Shown: one piece after another, positions 34,726 to 49,000 of the stretch | Numbering within the stretch: position 1 is the first letter of the stretch | How the letters are laid out: every line of letters starts with the position of its first letter | DNA from: Liolophura sinensis | Lineage: Eukaryota; Mollusca; Polyplacophora; Chitonida; Chitonidae | Direction: 5' to 3' | NCBI RefSeq assembly: GCF_032854445.1 | Contig: NC_088302.1 | Location: forward strand, 40,924,191-40,988,190 | Length of the DNA: 64,000 nucleotides | Notes under the pieces: generated by a model | The model's database searches: none | Told to the model about the DNA's origin: nothing | What the model saw: the letters and a program-made list of their open reading frames with translations, nothing else | Position numbers and translations under genes: made by a program

Positions 34726-36214
34726 TCCTATTAGCACAATCATCTAAATGCATGTACTGGAATTAAACAACAGGCTAAAGTATTTTGTGTTTAGAGTTAG
34801 TACTAGACAGTGTTCACCCATATATGTCCATCGTAATTTATCCTAACATCGCTGTAATAATGATGCATTCTTCTTGTTGATAATGGTTCAAGTTCATAAA
34901 TATTTACTTGATTGGGGTTAAACTTAGAAAAGTTCACTTATAAAACAGCAGCCAGCTTTTATGGTCGAAAGGAACTGGAAAGGCTGGAGTAAACCACCAA
35001 CATTTAGCAAGTAAATGACCAACTTTGCCTCATTTGTAGATTTTCACCTGAAGAACGAGCTGGGAACTTCACGCAAAACATCCCCTTGAGGACACGTAAA
35101 ATAAGGATAATGAAAATGGGGGAATCAGGAGGATTTCTCTGAGTGAGGCGTGGATAAAGTTAACACTTGTGAAATTGACAGACAAGCACTGTAACTGCCA
35201 TAAGAATCCCCTGGTCACTGTTTATGCAATACCATAATTCATCAACCTTTATGATTGCCTCTGCAACCAATATTTTGCAACATTCTCAGAGAACCATAGG
35301 GTGTAGAGAAATACTTTGCACAGTTTTACAAAGTTTGTATCTTTAAGGACACCAACAAATCATTTCTGGCATCATTATCATAATAATATACAATACAATT
35401 AATATATATAAATTCCACTGAAAAAAGTGCTTTAGCGATTGAAAAATTGAGGATTTACAGTATACACGTGTAGACATGTAGATCTTTATAATGAAACTTT
35501 AAACATCATCATTTCAAGTCTCTTGCTTTGCAGTAGTTTATGCAACACAGTATTAAACAGTGGCTGATGTATACTGTTTTACCATGATTACAGTGTGAAT
35601 AACTAACGATACAAGGGAGTTCTCAAAAATGCTACCCCACGGGTTGCTTTCTTCTAACTTCAAAATTCATATGCCAGTATTAGACAATGTGGCTGATGTA
35701 TTCGTTCTGTTTTGTCTTGGTTACGGCTTATACAACGTATGTATACTGAAGCTTCACTGAAGTCACTGCCATCCCAGAAACTTAGCTTTACTGTGACTCA
35801 TCAATGTGACACTGGCTGATGTAAACATACTAAGGACAAAATTAAGTGAATTTCATATCTGGACATGCATATCCCATGAATATCCCTGGACTACATCAGT
35901 TATACAATGTTCATGTCTTATAATCTATATGTTCCAGTAATCCTTGTAACATGTATTCCCTTCCATTTATGTCTTTTAAGTACATGTATATATATAACAG
36001 CACAAGACTTTCACATCTGGAGGGACATACTAAGCAGGCCAATTTCCATATAATCCCCATGTCTTATATGCACAACCCTCAAGTTACTGTAACCCTCGCT
36101 GATGTACTCCACCCTTCTTTTGTCTTTAAGTACATGTATATAGGCCTATGTTGTAAGCACAAAACAGTACAAGATCTGAACATGTAACATCTTTGAGCTA
36201 CTACTTCATTATAC
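34726..36214. other. Downstream region of the PARP gene, no gene seen
   Basis: A diverged element at 34890-34990 resembles a SINE reverse copy. From about 35555 to 36110 the phrase ggctgatgta recurs at irregular spacing with similar flanks, probably an old, much decayed tandem repeat. Confidence 0.4.
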
Positions 36215-36985
36215 ATGTAATCCTCACGTCTTGTCATGATCTTTATGTCTTGTCATGATCTTTATGTCTTGTCATGATCTTCATGTCTTATTATGATCCT
36301 TGTATTACAATGACCGTTTTGGTGGTCTAGTGGTTAGAGTGTCTGCCTTGAAGTTGGGAGACATGGCATCAAACCAGAGTTAGGTCATACCAAAGACTTT
36401 CAAAATGGTTCTTGCAGCTGCCTCCCTTAGCACTCAGTACTGACGGCTTAGAGCCAGAAAGCAAGATTGGTTGGCTCAGTGTCAAGTCTGGTGTCCTCGT
36501 CATGATATTTCAGTGGCAGTGACACTTTGGTGGCCCTGCCACAATATATAGACACACACTGAATTAATTTTCAGGGACTGTAAAATTGATAAGTATGACA
36601 TAAAACCCAAGCATACATAGATGTACATACATACATATGTCTTATAATGCTCCTCATGTCTTACAACAATTGTGATGTCTTACAAACATCACCAAGTTCT
36701 ATAATGATCCTCATGTCTTACAATAATCCTCATATCATATAATGAGCCTCATGTTTTACATGTACAACGATCTTTGTGTCCTGCAATGATCCTCATGTCC
36801 TATAATAATACTTATATCTTATAACAATCTTCACGTCCTATAATGATCTTCATGTCCTATAATGATCCTCATGTCTTACAGTGATCCCCATGTCCCATAA
36901 ATATCCTCATGTCTTGCAATGAACCTTTGATGATCCTCTGTCTTACAATAACCCTCACATCCTACAATGGTCCTCATATAACCGT
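36215..36985. repeat. Short-period (19-20 bp) minisatellite, split by a SINE
   Basis: Degenerate units of the type tcatgtcttataatgatcc. The left block (36215-36305) uses tcttgtcatgatctttatg and the right block (36635-36985) is more variable. A SINE inserted between them at 36308-36600. The array ends only about 30 bp beyond the stop codon of the PARP6/8-like gene, so it is probably transcribed in its 3' UTR. Confidence 0.9.
36308..36600 (+). mobile_element. SINE family C, full-length, inserted in minisatellite
   Basis: The tRNA-like head starts ttggtggtctagtggttaga and continues gtgtctgccttgaagttggg, followed by a B-box-like segment. The body includes gacggcttagagccagaaag and gtgtcctcgtcatgatattt. 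The tail ends aattttcagggactgtaaaa. The minisatellite continues on both sides, so insertion post-dates array growth. Confidence 0.82.
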
Positions 36986-37012
36986 TGGTGCTCCTTTCCT
37001 ATCCTCTCAGTA

Positions 37013-40000
37013 CTACTGACCTCCAGACAGATAGCAAGCCTTATAGCCACAGGCTAGGAGAATGTCTTTCTTAAACTGTTCCTGTTGTGTGTCTACATTG
37101 GCGTTCCCAACCTGTCCATCCTCATACCTGAAATACAGAGAAAACAATAACATCAGATATCATAGATATTCCACAAAATATTCAGTGCAATGTACAACCA
37201 TAAGCACGTGATTCTTGGCTTCCATTGGTCAATACATGGTCACATGATATTCAGCAAAATATGATATACAAAGATCTTGCGCTCAAGCAATGCAGTGTAA
37301 TATCCATGACGCAATAACTCTTTTTTGGTAAAATAAAACATATCCTGCATGCTGTGGGATGGGATATCAGTAATTGTCAGCTGGAGAAAAGTGATATTCA
37401 ACCCAATCTTCGCACTCTTCGAACATCACTTTTATCCACCTAACACCTAACAATTCTGGCTATCCCACAACTGCATGCACTACATATATCTGTATATCAA
37501 CTGCAGCACATCATCCTAAAATTTCAACTTTTCTACATCTACTGTGCTAAAATGAACAACAAAGACTAGAAAATAAATCATTATTTCTATTCTACTATTA
37601 AACTTGTACTGATTTACAGGCAGGAAAAGTGTGCAAAAACAGCACAAATTAAACAACCTTCTTCCCCTTTGCAGCTACAATCACTTGTCCACTATCAACA
37701 GCTGTACAAGCCTATGGAAAGACCAACATTCCACTCAAAGCGCATGAAGGATGTTGGCAGAACACTTGTTTCTCAAATTTCTTATTGATTTTAGTATAAC
37801 TTTATCTGTATGGCACAAGTTATCTTGTTTATTTCTTGCATGATGTTATTGCCATCTACACTAAAGGAAGTGATTGACAAGTGGTATGAACACCTGTGAG
37901 AACCCCTTACTGTGAAATGGTGCAGTACATCAACTCCTCTTGCATGTAGCATGTTCAATGTGGAATGTTTTAGGAAAGTTCAAAGTATAATTGCATTTTT
38001 GCTTCACTTACAGAAAGAAGAATCTGGTACAGACATGATTACTGTTGGGACAGACCCACACATCACCGCTCTTCCTCAACTCTTTGGTGATCACTGAGCA
38101 AAAAGGAAAAAAGACAGCATAAAAAGCTATTTATACTGTAACATATACCATCAAGTACATGAGACAAATCCTTGCACTGCTTAAAAGTCTTAAACGAGAG
38201 GCCAATACTCGTTCACGTTCAGTTTTAAGTCCCACTCTGTTGTATTATACGGCTTCACCTTCAAAGCCTTTGTTTTCTTTAACACGTTTATGTGTCACAT
38301 AATAATACCATCACATATTAAAAGCCATACATACTGTATACTATTTCACCCTAAGTTTAGCAGTTTTCAAGTGACACGTCTTGCTTGACTAATTCATCCA
38401 CCTAATTTGGTTACACATGACTTTCTTAAACAATTTTTTTTATGAGAAAAGGTGCTGGCCTGAGAATAAAATTTTAAGGCATCAAAGTGCTTCAAAAAGT
38501 GCATTTTTACATGCCAAAGTTTAGGTGAAATACAGTAGGTCAACATTAGAAATCTGCGACTTACCCAGTATCTACATATATGTTATATTTTACAATGAAG
38601 CCACAACATGAAACCTAAGATACATGTATGACTTTATACCAGGTAAGCAACATTAACCGTTAAACAAAGTCACACTGTATACTTCACCTTTTTGAGAGGA
38701 CATTACCTTCACATAGCGCTATACAGTTGATATTCTTGCCTTTGAGGAATCGACTTTGAACAGCAGGCTGCAAACACATACAAACAAAGGTACAAACATG
38801 ACACATTGGTTAAAGAACTCTGACAAGATAATTCCAAAATATAATGATTAAACTTACGGCATTTCTTCAACCTTTTCGCATGTTTGCAAGTTCTTTGATC
38901 AAGCATATTCTGAAGGCATTTTTATTCTGTGTTGACTGATAAAATTATACTTTTTGTGAAGCTTTGAAATTGGCCGATCCAACCAATGTAGTTTTGTTCC
39001 CATAATCCAACTAAAAATGTGCATAAATTGCGCTAAAAGGAGCTCTTTCATATGCGAAAAATATGATGAATTATGGTATACATACTGAGGTACTATAGAC
39101 TGAACTGCATTTAAGAAGACGTGTCAAGTCACAAAAGCTGTAACGTATGTTAAGTCAATGACAGGGTGTCAAAAATTTTACCCATGAACCAACAGTCTGT
39201 CAGAACTACACAAATACAGAAATATATTCACTTCTAGAAATTCTTATCACAACTTACAATCAACATTCACAAAAAAAACTATGTCGATATTATCTGGAAT
39301 ATACAGATATGTTATATAAGATGTCTCTGTGGTATATAAACGTAACTATATTACTGTTAGACAGGTGTAAGATTAATTATTTCCTTTATTATACTTACCT
39401 GGGCATCCTCTGCCTCCTTCTTCTTGGTATCCTTAGGTAGAGCTTTGTGACCCATGTACATTCCTGAGTACCCAAAAGACACGCAGGCTGTGGGACTGAG
39501 GTAAATCCCCTTCCCAAAGGCCGCACCGTTCATCTGGCCACAACAAATGAGGAAACATGGTTTGAGAGACTTCAGAAAGAAATTGTGATGTCAGGTATGA
39601 GATGAAAAACCCTTGTCAAGTGTTAAGAATGGGGTATGTATACTTAACAAAGACAGCATCATGGCAGACAGATAGGCAGACAAAAATAGTAAGGTAGAGG
39701 ATTCCTGGGTAATGCAACCATATACAAAAACTCCAATGAGTCATTCATGTCTGAGTGAAGATACTGTGTAACAACCATATTCTAAATGAACAGACAGACA
39801 AATGACAAGACGGCTGAAGGTAAAAAAAATCCAGAGTAAGGGGCAATCAACAAGTATAATCCTTCAGCCTTTTCACCAGTTTGCAAGGGGTTTATTCAAG
39901 CATATTCTGAAGGCATTATTCTGTGCAGACTGATAAAATTGGCCAATCCAACCAATGTAGTTTTGTCTCCAAAATTTAATCATAAGTGTGCTCAAATTGC

Positions 40001-43000
40001 TATGAAAGATAAAGATTGAGGAACTTGGGTAAAGTTATTGTGGGCAACCAGGGCAAACGGAAAGCTGGACAAACAAGCAGTAACAAAAAAGCCGTTGACT
40101 CTGTTTCTTTACATCATGCTGTTCCATGTTTTATACGATGATGTCTGTGACACCGTATCCCTTTAAGCTCAACGGCTTCTTGTCTTTGACTCACCACATA
40201 CCTGGAATTTGGTTCCTGATGCATTCATCAAACCATTTCTAAGAATTGAGTGCCAGTTTTCAATGTGTGATCCACTGGAACAGAAAGTTAAACAAAAAAA
40301 AAACAGCTCAAATAAATGACACTTATGACCCGAGGCCTCTTACACTAAGACTAGTCATATATTATTATTTGTGACAACAAGTCGTGCACCTCTGAATACA
40401 GTCTGAAAGGACAAGCTACACTTGATGAAAGGGCGATTTGATTGATTGATTTCTCAACTTGAATGCAGTTTTATGGTGAATCTTACACAGTGTGCATGTA
40501 TTAGACTGGGAGAGCGTTTTGTTTATATTTCCGTAATGCTGAAAGACACGTTCGGTGCAATTTGGATGCTGTACAGTGTGGAGATTGAAAGTTATCTTAA
40601 TAACTACATGCAGAGACATCAAAGCTGTATAACTATTTATATGTTTGTTTTATTCTAAGAGAATTATGATTTTTGTTTTTTATAAAGAAAGAATGCTTCA
40701 GTATAGAAATCGTTGTGAGGCATACAAAATGGAGTAAACATGGTTGCAGGATCTGAAACCACATAACCGTATCTGTTACTTGATTTATTATTTCATGGCC
40801 AATCCAGACATAACTGATATCCTAACTTGTAACCTCAATGGTCAGAGACTAGTTGTATAAACTGAAACAATCTGGGGCCATTTTCACTGAGCTTTCTCGC
40901 AGTTTTATACAGCACCTCTAGGCAACATTGCAAAAAAATGATTTACAGTTTTGTTAAGTGGACCTGGGATGGCTCAGTTAGTAATACAAGCTTCTAAAGA
41001 TATCTTATCAATTCTGTTCACTTACTGGAATGCAAAAGTACTTCCAAACTTCAGTTTCTCCGCCCTGAACACAGCTTCCTTGGCGGGTGGGCTACTCAGC
41101 AGCAGGAACTGATGGGGGGTATTCATAAAACTCAATTGCTGAAATTTGAGGCGACAAAAATATTACACGAATACATACATGTAAATGTACAAAAGCCTCT
41201 ATAGCTTTCAGAAAGTCTACTTTACAATAGTGAGAGGCATTAATTATTTTAATGTAAGTATTTAATGCTACTTAAGCCTCATAAGGTCTGTTAAATAGCC
41301 ATTCAGCTATTAAAATGTACTTCACATCTCTCTAACTCATCATGTCATGATAGTGAGAGTTTACTTAATAGCTATTTAAGTGTGCTTCATGAAACTTGTC
41401 CCTGGCCTTTTGTTCACCTTATTTTTGTTTCCTGCCAGTAAGAACTTACATGTATCTATGGAACATGAGAACATTTTTTTCCCATTTTATTTTCTATATA
41501 AATGCAAAGGGCAAGCTAATTTAAGCTAACAAAAATCATTCAATTATTATTTAAACTAACAGATTTTTCAATTAATCACAAAAACATTTATATTTCTCTT
41601 CCAAGAAGCTTCGAGCATCTTCTCCCTCAATGCAGTGCATGTGTTTATTATGGTAACACCACCCTAAAAGTGCCGACTGCATTGGGCAGATATGGGCATT
41701 CCCCAATGCTACCTGTCTCAAACGATTCAAGTCTAGATTGAAAATAACATATGTTACCACGTTAAGCTTCAGGTTTATTCAACCTCACACCAACAAGAGA
41801 CTCAAACCTATCTAGATACCTACCCTCTCTAGGGGTATCTTGACAATATGAGATCTGTTACTGGTTATAATCCTAAAACAAAAACATATGTACCTGATGT
41901 TTTATGATACAAAAAACATAACATTTAATACTATGAAGTCTATGTTCTTCTTCATTATATGCTGGGGGCCTCCGTCACTCAGTTGGTTAGCACGCTAGGG
42001 CAGCGTAATGATCCAGGAGCCTCTCACCAATGCAGTGGCTGTGAGTTCAAGTCCAGCTCATGCTGGCTTCCTCTCCTGCTGTACGCGAGAAGGTCTGACA
42101 TCAACCAACGGATGGTTGTGGGTTTCCCTGGGCTGTAGACGGTTTCCTCCCACCATACTGCTGGCCGCTATTGTGTAAGTGACTTTTTAACTTAAAAAAT
42201 GGCAACCAGTTTCATGGGTGAAGAAAACTCAAGTGACAAGAAGAAAACCAGAGGCTTTGGGCAAGCTACAGGGGGAACTTTCCCATGTGTAACACTGATG
42301 ATTAGTTGACTTGTAGCTCACTTCATCTAAGAACACACCACAAAGAAGCGTTAACTGCTTACTGCCACCAAAGCCTCAATAACAATGGACGCAGGGGAAT
42401 CTTGAAATCTCCCTGTCACAGTAGGAAAGAAGCCATATATGGTGTGACCTAGCAACTAAAAAGTAAGAAAATTAATATTACACCTCTGACCTATTCCGTA
42501 TATAGGCTCATTCAATTGATAGCTTTTTAATGTCATTCTAAAGAATTTTCAACTTACACAACTACAGTCAGGTTTACAGTTTTAAGAAAACCAGGCATCT
42601 GTCACACCTTGATGTTTCATAATTAATTTCAATTTCTCATGACATCTTCACACCTAAAATTTGAGATGAGCTAATTATAATACATGTGGGATAAGCCATT
42701 AAAATATGATTTCCTCCATATGCACTTTTTCAGTAAATGAATAATCACTAATTAGTAATTACTGCTCCCAGAGTGTCTATAATGATAATAATAACAGAGT
42801 CCTAAGCGGCAGCTGACCCAGCAAGAGCTGAATCCATCTCCGCGAGCAGCACTAATACTGGAATGAGCAAGGAAAAGTGCCCAATGTGTATTGCTTCACT
42901 ACAAATATACAACAGATTCTCACAAGCATACCACTCAAAATGAAGTCCATTAAATTTCAGCAGAAAATACATGTAGCCTATATACTACACTAAAAGAAAA

Positions 43001-46000
43001 ACATACCACTGTAACAATGGGTAACAGAGGCTGTCACGGGCATCCATCTCTCTCTTAAGCTCAGTGGCTCGGAACTGGGTCATCTTATGCATGGATAGGA
43101 AGTTTTCAAGAGATTGGGAAACTCTCACAAAATCCTTTTTCTGAAATCAGAACATGCTTTGAAGATAGGCCTCTCGTTTGACATACATGTACACGAATAT
43201 AGAAACCGATCCTAAATCATAAATAATTTTGCAATGCCCATAAATATTGTGATATTTGTCTTACATCTTTCAATACCGGTTTTATCAAAAGAAATTTAGG
43301 TATGACATCTTCTTACCTACAATTCCCTACAATCTTACCCTGTTGCAGCTTTTCTAAAGCAGCCTAGCCTTAGCCACCAGCTTGGATTTGTTTGCTTTCC
43401 TGAGAAATATATATATATATTTATAGCGCCAATATTTTTATGGTGCTGCCTCACTAGGGCATAATGCTGAAGACAACTGAGATAAAGTTTCACCAACTTT
43501 AAGTATTCTCACACTGGGCAAACCATTAAATGGCCTGATCACTCATGCCAGATATGCTGAGTGTCAATCAAGAAAATACCAACATTAACAATTCTGAAGT
43601 CTTTGACAGTACTGTAAGGTGGACGTTTGGCTCCACAATGAAGGTACCTTTGGATGGAGGGCCAATTCATTCGGGTTTTTGGGGTCCACCACAGTAGGGT
43701 AGGGGTCAAAGATGAGGTCTTTCCTGGGGGATCTACATGCAGCAGTTGCCATGGCTATCAGTAAGTCCACCACCTGTTTGGGTAAAGGAATAATTACAGT
43801 ACCAGTTTCTCTCAAAAAAGGAATGAGACTGTAAAGCATCAACCAGGTTACATTGTAGAATTTCTCTCCTATACTTGAATGATGTTGTAGGCTTGAGTGG
43901 TTGACGGATGGGGGGGGGGGGGGTGTTATCTACATAACCCTTTGTTGAAGTTCTCAGGCTTGACCCCGTGCTGCTCTGGGATTTTCAACACTCAGAAACA
44001 ACCCAAATGAAGGATGAATCGATGCTTGCTGAATCAGTGCAGCGGAGACCAAAGTTGTAACAAGTCTGAGCATACACACATTTCTGAGCGTATCACATTT
44101 ATTGTATTACCACTATCAATATCATGACCATTGTCTTCAAACTTCATCCATTATCTGATCACCAGCAATAGAAACTTTACTTCCAATCCATTCTCAGCTA
44201 TACACATACATATATGATCAATACAACACTGAGCAGTTCAATTAACAAAGTGTATTCCTATGGTCTCAATACAACCTCCTTGACTAATATCACTTTACCT
44301 GTTTATTCTAACGCACAAGGCCTTGGACACTATGTCTCAAATTATTTATATTTCACTAACCCATGGTCATCGGCTGGTCAGTATTTTCTCTGTGATCAGT
44401 ACATAACCCCTCTCTTAACTGACCTATGCCCTGTTTCCTCCCACTATAATGCTGGCTGCCGTCATATAAGTGAAGTATTCTTGAGTAAATCAAATTTCCA
44501 ATTTGATTTTCCAATCAAATAAATAAATAAATAAACCTTAACTGACAGTTAATATGATACTTTTGACCAGAAGTCACTTTAGATAAACGCTCTTTTAAGA
44601 CATACAACGAAACTACATGGTATAATACATGTACTCTTCATGAATTTCACAATGTGAGGTCGGTAACAGGTCTGTGACAAGCCAGCCACCAACTGCTGAG
44701 GTCAATAACAGGTCTGTGACAAGCCAGCCACCAACTGCTGAGGTCAATAACAGGTCTGTGACAAGCCAGCCACCAACTGCTGTGGTCGGTAACAAGTGTG
44801 TGACAAGCCAGCCACCAACTGCTGAGGTCAATAACCGGTCTGTGACAAGCCAGCCACCAACTGCTGAGGTCGGTGACAGGTCTGTGACAAGCCAGCCACC
44901 AAATGCTGAGGTCGGTGACAGGTCTGTGACAAGCCAGACACCAACTGCTGAGGTCGGTGACAGGTCTGTGACAAGCCAGCCACCAACTGCTGAGGTTGGT
45001 GACAAGCCAGCCACCAAATGCTGAGGTCAATAACAGGTGTGTGACAAGCCAGCCACCAACTGCTGAGGTCAATAACATGTGTGTGACAAGCCAGCCACCA
45101 ACTGCTGAGGTCAATAACATGTGTGTGACAAGCCAGCCACCAACTGCTGAGGTCAGTAACAGGTGTGTGACAAGCCAGCCACCAACTGCTGAGGTCAATA
45201 ACAGACCACAGGTTTGTGACAAGCCAGCCACCAACTGCTGAGGTCGGTGACAAGTCAGCCACCAAATGCTGAGGTCAATAACAGGTGTGTGACAAGCCAG
45301 CCACCAACTGCTGAGGTCAATAACATGTGTGTGACAAGCCAGCCACCAACTGCTGAGGTCAGTAACAGGTCTGTGACAAGCCAGCCACCAAGTGCTGAGG
45401 TCAGTAACAGGTCTGTGACAAGCCAGCTACCAACTGCTGAGGTCGGTGACAGGTCTGTGACAAGCCAGCCACCAACTGCTGAGGTCGGTAACAGGTCAAA
45501 ATACTTAAAGGATACAACACATAGAGCTATGAAACAAAGATTATCTTTCTATGCCAAATGAAGAAAATTATGCCCCAGAATTTTTGCCCCAAAAATTTCA
45601 TTTTGGGAGTATTTTTATACCTTTAATTACCTTTCTATAGTTTGCATATATTCTGCCAATGGTCAAATTTTTTCAGGAATTACCCCATCTTGCTCGGAAC
45701 TCGGTGAACACCCTGATGTGCCCCCAGCCCAGTGAACCGTGTCGTTACAGTGTGGGCAAGGTGACATGTACACAGATACTCCATGGCTTCTTCGGACCAG
45801 CTTAATGCCCTCTCCGTGCCACCTACACCTGCCCCATTCGGTCTGTTCCCCACATCCCCGCCCCAATCAAGTGAGTCAGTGCTTGGGGTTTAACGTCGTA
45901 CTCAACAATTTTTCAGTCATATGACGCGAAGGAATCCTTAGGTTGTATGTAATGTGCCTCCTTGTCGCAGGGCGGATTTCCATCGCTCTTTTATCTAGTG

Positions 46001-49000
46001 CTGCTTCACTGAGACAACTTACCGAAGGCAATTAAGCTGCCCAGCCCGAGCCATTATACTGATACGGGTCAACCAGTCATTGCACTATCCCCTTCATGCT
46101 GAATGCCTAGTGAGGAAGTTACAACTTCCTCTTTTAAAGTCTTAGGTGTGACTCGACCCAGGATTGATCCTGGATCTACCGCTCCCAAAGCGGACGTTCT
46201 ACCAACTGTGCTATCTGGGCTGGTCCGCCCCAATTGACCACACTTGTTTGGGTCTGTCCCCTACAGAGTATTTTTTAACCATTGATCATTATTGATGTCA
46301 CCACTGTAAGCTACTTAATTACTTTTTTTACCCTGCAAAGTGAAAATTGAAAAATTTGTTTGTACTGTTATATGATACTACACAAGCTAATCTGCACATT
46401 AAGAAATAAAAGCGAGGTGTTTCATGTATCCTTTAAGACTGGCTTCAAACACCCCTGGAAGGTTTCATGTATCCTTTAAGACTGGCTTCAAACACCCCTG
46501 GAAGGTTTCATGTATCCTTTAAGACTGGCTTCAAACACTCCTGAAAGGTTTCATGTATCCTTTAAGACTGGCTTCAAACACTCCTGGAAGGTTTCATGTA
46601 TCCTTTAAGACTGGCTTCAAACACCCCTGGAAGGTTTCATGTATCCTTTAAGACTGGCTTCAAACACTCCTGGAAGGTTTCATGTATCCTTTAAGACTGG
46701 CTTCATACACTCCTGGAAGCCTTGCTCAGGCTCTGGTATTTCCTGTGAACTTTAATTCTCCTGTGACCATGCATGTTCGAAAACATTTGAACAGATATCA
46801 TAGTATAAAAATTTACCACACTATCTCTAAAAAAGATTCCCCCTGGCTCTGTCCTGATTCTTCTCATCATAAAGCTGGCTATCATCATATAAATGAAATA
46901 TTCTTAAGTACAGTGTAAAACATCAATCAAATAAATAAACAAACAAAAAAATCTAAAACCCAGATCACATCAACAGTGAAGTGGCCTTTGTACCATAACA
47001 ATCCATCTCAAATTTACTCACTTGAGGTGAAAACAAAAACAGTTCAAAAAAATCCAATGAAGACAAAATTCTGTAGGCATCATTCCTATCATTTATCCAA
47101 GTGTGAGCGATGTAACTAACTGTACAAACCTCAGGGCCAGCAGCAATGTCCTCAGCTGCGTCTGCCATGACTCCCAGAGTCTGATATGCAAACACACATA
47201 GTTCCCGTGAACAGACGGCTGGCTGCAAGGAATCAGGGAACAAGGGCTTAATACATGACTTATAATATTACTTAAAAATAAGGGATACTCTACATAAATC
47301 AGCCTTAGCTTGTTAATATTCAATATGTTTAATTAGATATATTTAGCAGTTTATCAACAGCCTTCTGAGACACCTGATGTAAGAATCGATGTATACACAC
47401 GTTGTAGTCATGACAGTTTATAAACAGTGTTCTGAGACACCTGATGTAAGAACTGCTGTATAGACACGTTGTGGTCATGATGGTTTATCAACAGCCTTCT
47501 GAGACACCTGATGTAAGAACTGCTGTATAGACATGTTGTAGTCATTACAGTTTATCAACAGCCTTCTGAGACACCTGATGTAAGAACTGCTGTATAGACA
47601 CGTTGTAGTCATTACAGTTAATCAACAGCCTTATGAGACACCTGATGTAAGAACTGCTGTATAGACACGTTGTAGTCATTACAGTTTATCAACAGCCTTA
47701 TGAGACACCTGATGTAAGAATTGCTGTATAGACATGTTGTAGTCAAATGTGTAAAAACTGACTGGCAACATTTAAGTCAAATTCTGAAATGGCCCCCAGG
47801 CCAACTGTATGCATGTAATGCAAAATGCCTGCAGGGAACTTGTATGTTTTGCCAATAGTCATGACCCACTATGAACAGCCGACTGCTTTGCTTATACATA
47901 CACATTTATGCAATCATATATTTCAGAAATATCAACATGAACTGGAATATCCCTTACTTCCTTATTTTACTATAAACAAGTTATACGTGCAGTTGGTTTT
48001 CATCCAATTCAGTCCAAGAAACTACTCATCTGTCACCTTCGCTCAAAAGTCATGTAATAGACATCTAATAGCATTTAACATGGTTGGGGGAGAAATCTGC
48101 ACATAACTACTTATAATCTGATGTTTCTGCCTAACCAAACACAAAAAAAATGAACTCCAGTAACAACAGAAGTCTCCTGATAAGATGTCCATCAATGCCA
48201 AAGATAATTAAACCAGAATTGGTGTATAGCTAATCCAGCAGCAACAAAGACTAATAAGTCCAAGTTTTCACTAGTGAGCTGTACAACATTTAAGTTTTAC
48301 TTATTTCTCTGATATGAAACCTCACCTACCTTCAACATGGCATCATTCTTGAAGACATGTGGTTCATCACAGACCACACAGTATTCATTTAATGTGGGAA
48401 TTCTCTGACGAGCATACTGATAAACCTGAAGTCCAGAAGAAAAGGATGGACTAGAGCTGTTGTCTTACAGTGATGATATGAATACACAGGTTAAGTCTTG
48501 ACGTGACAGGAAATACGGTGTTTGACCAGTAAAAATGCACTTTCAGAAGAACATAAAGGTTTTAAAATGACACTTTTGAAGCTATTACTTAAGTTTTTCT
48601 GAAAAGCAACTGATCAAACTTCATCAAAGAAATCACAAAAAAAAACTTAAGATGGATGAATTAACTTAGCAAACGTGTCACTTACAACAACTAATCTTTA
48701 TGTAAAATATATTACTTGAGAACGACTTAATGCCTGTACTCAAGATAGATTCACTTACACAACATTGGTAAGTTTTAAGGGTGGAGGAAACCGAAGTGGC
48801 TGACGTAAACCTTCAGGCTTATTCATCAGAAACTGATGAAAGTTTCTCACACGACAGGATTTTCACCGGAGCAAGCTCAAAGTGTATACCATAACGGAGG
48901 AAGGCAAGTAATCTTTAGTCAAACTTCATGTAAGACCAACTAAACAGCTGTCAACACTTCGGTTTACTACCATGAAGTCCCCAAAAGCACTGGAGTTGAA

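Noticed and set aside
36310-36385. A functional tRNA gene on plus
   Set aside because: Same reasoning: it is the head of a full-length SINE family C element.
44613-45561. ORFs on both strands in the 42-bp array as genes
   Set aside because: Stop-free 14-codon periodicity within an intron of the PARP gene; no start context or domain.
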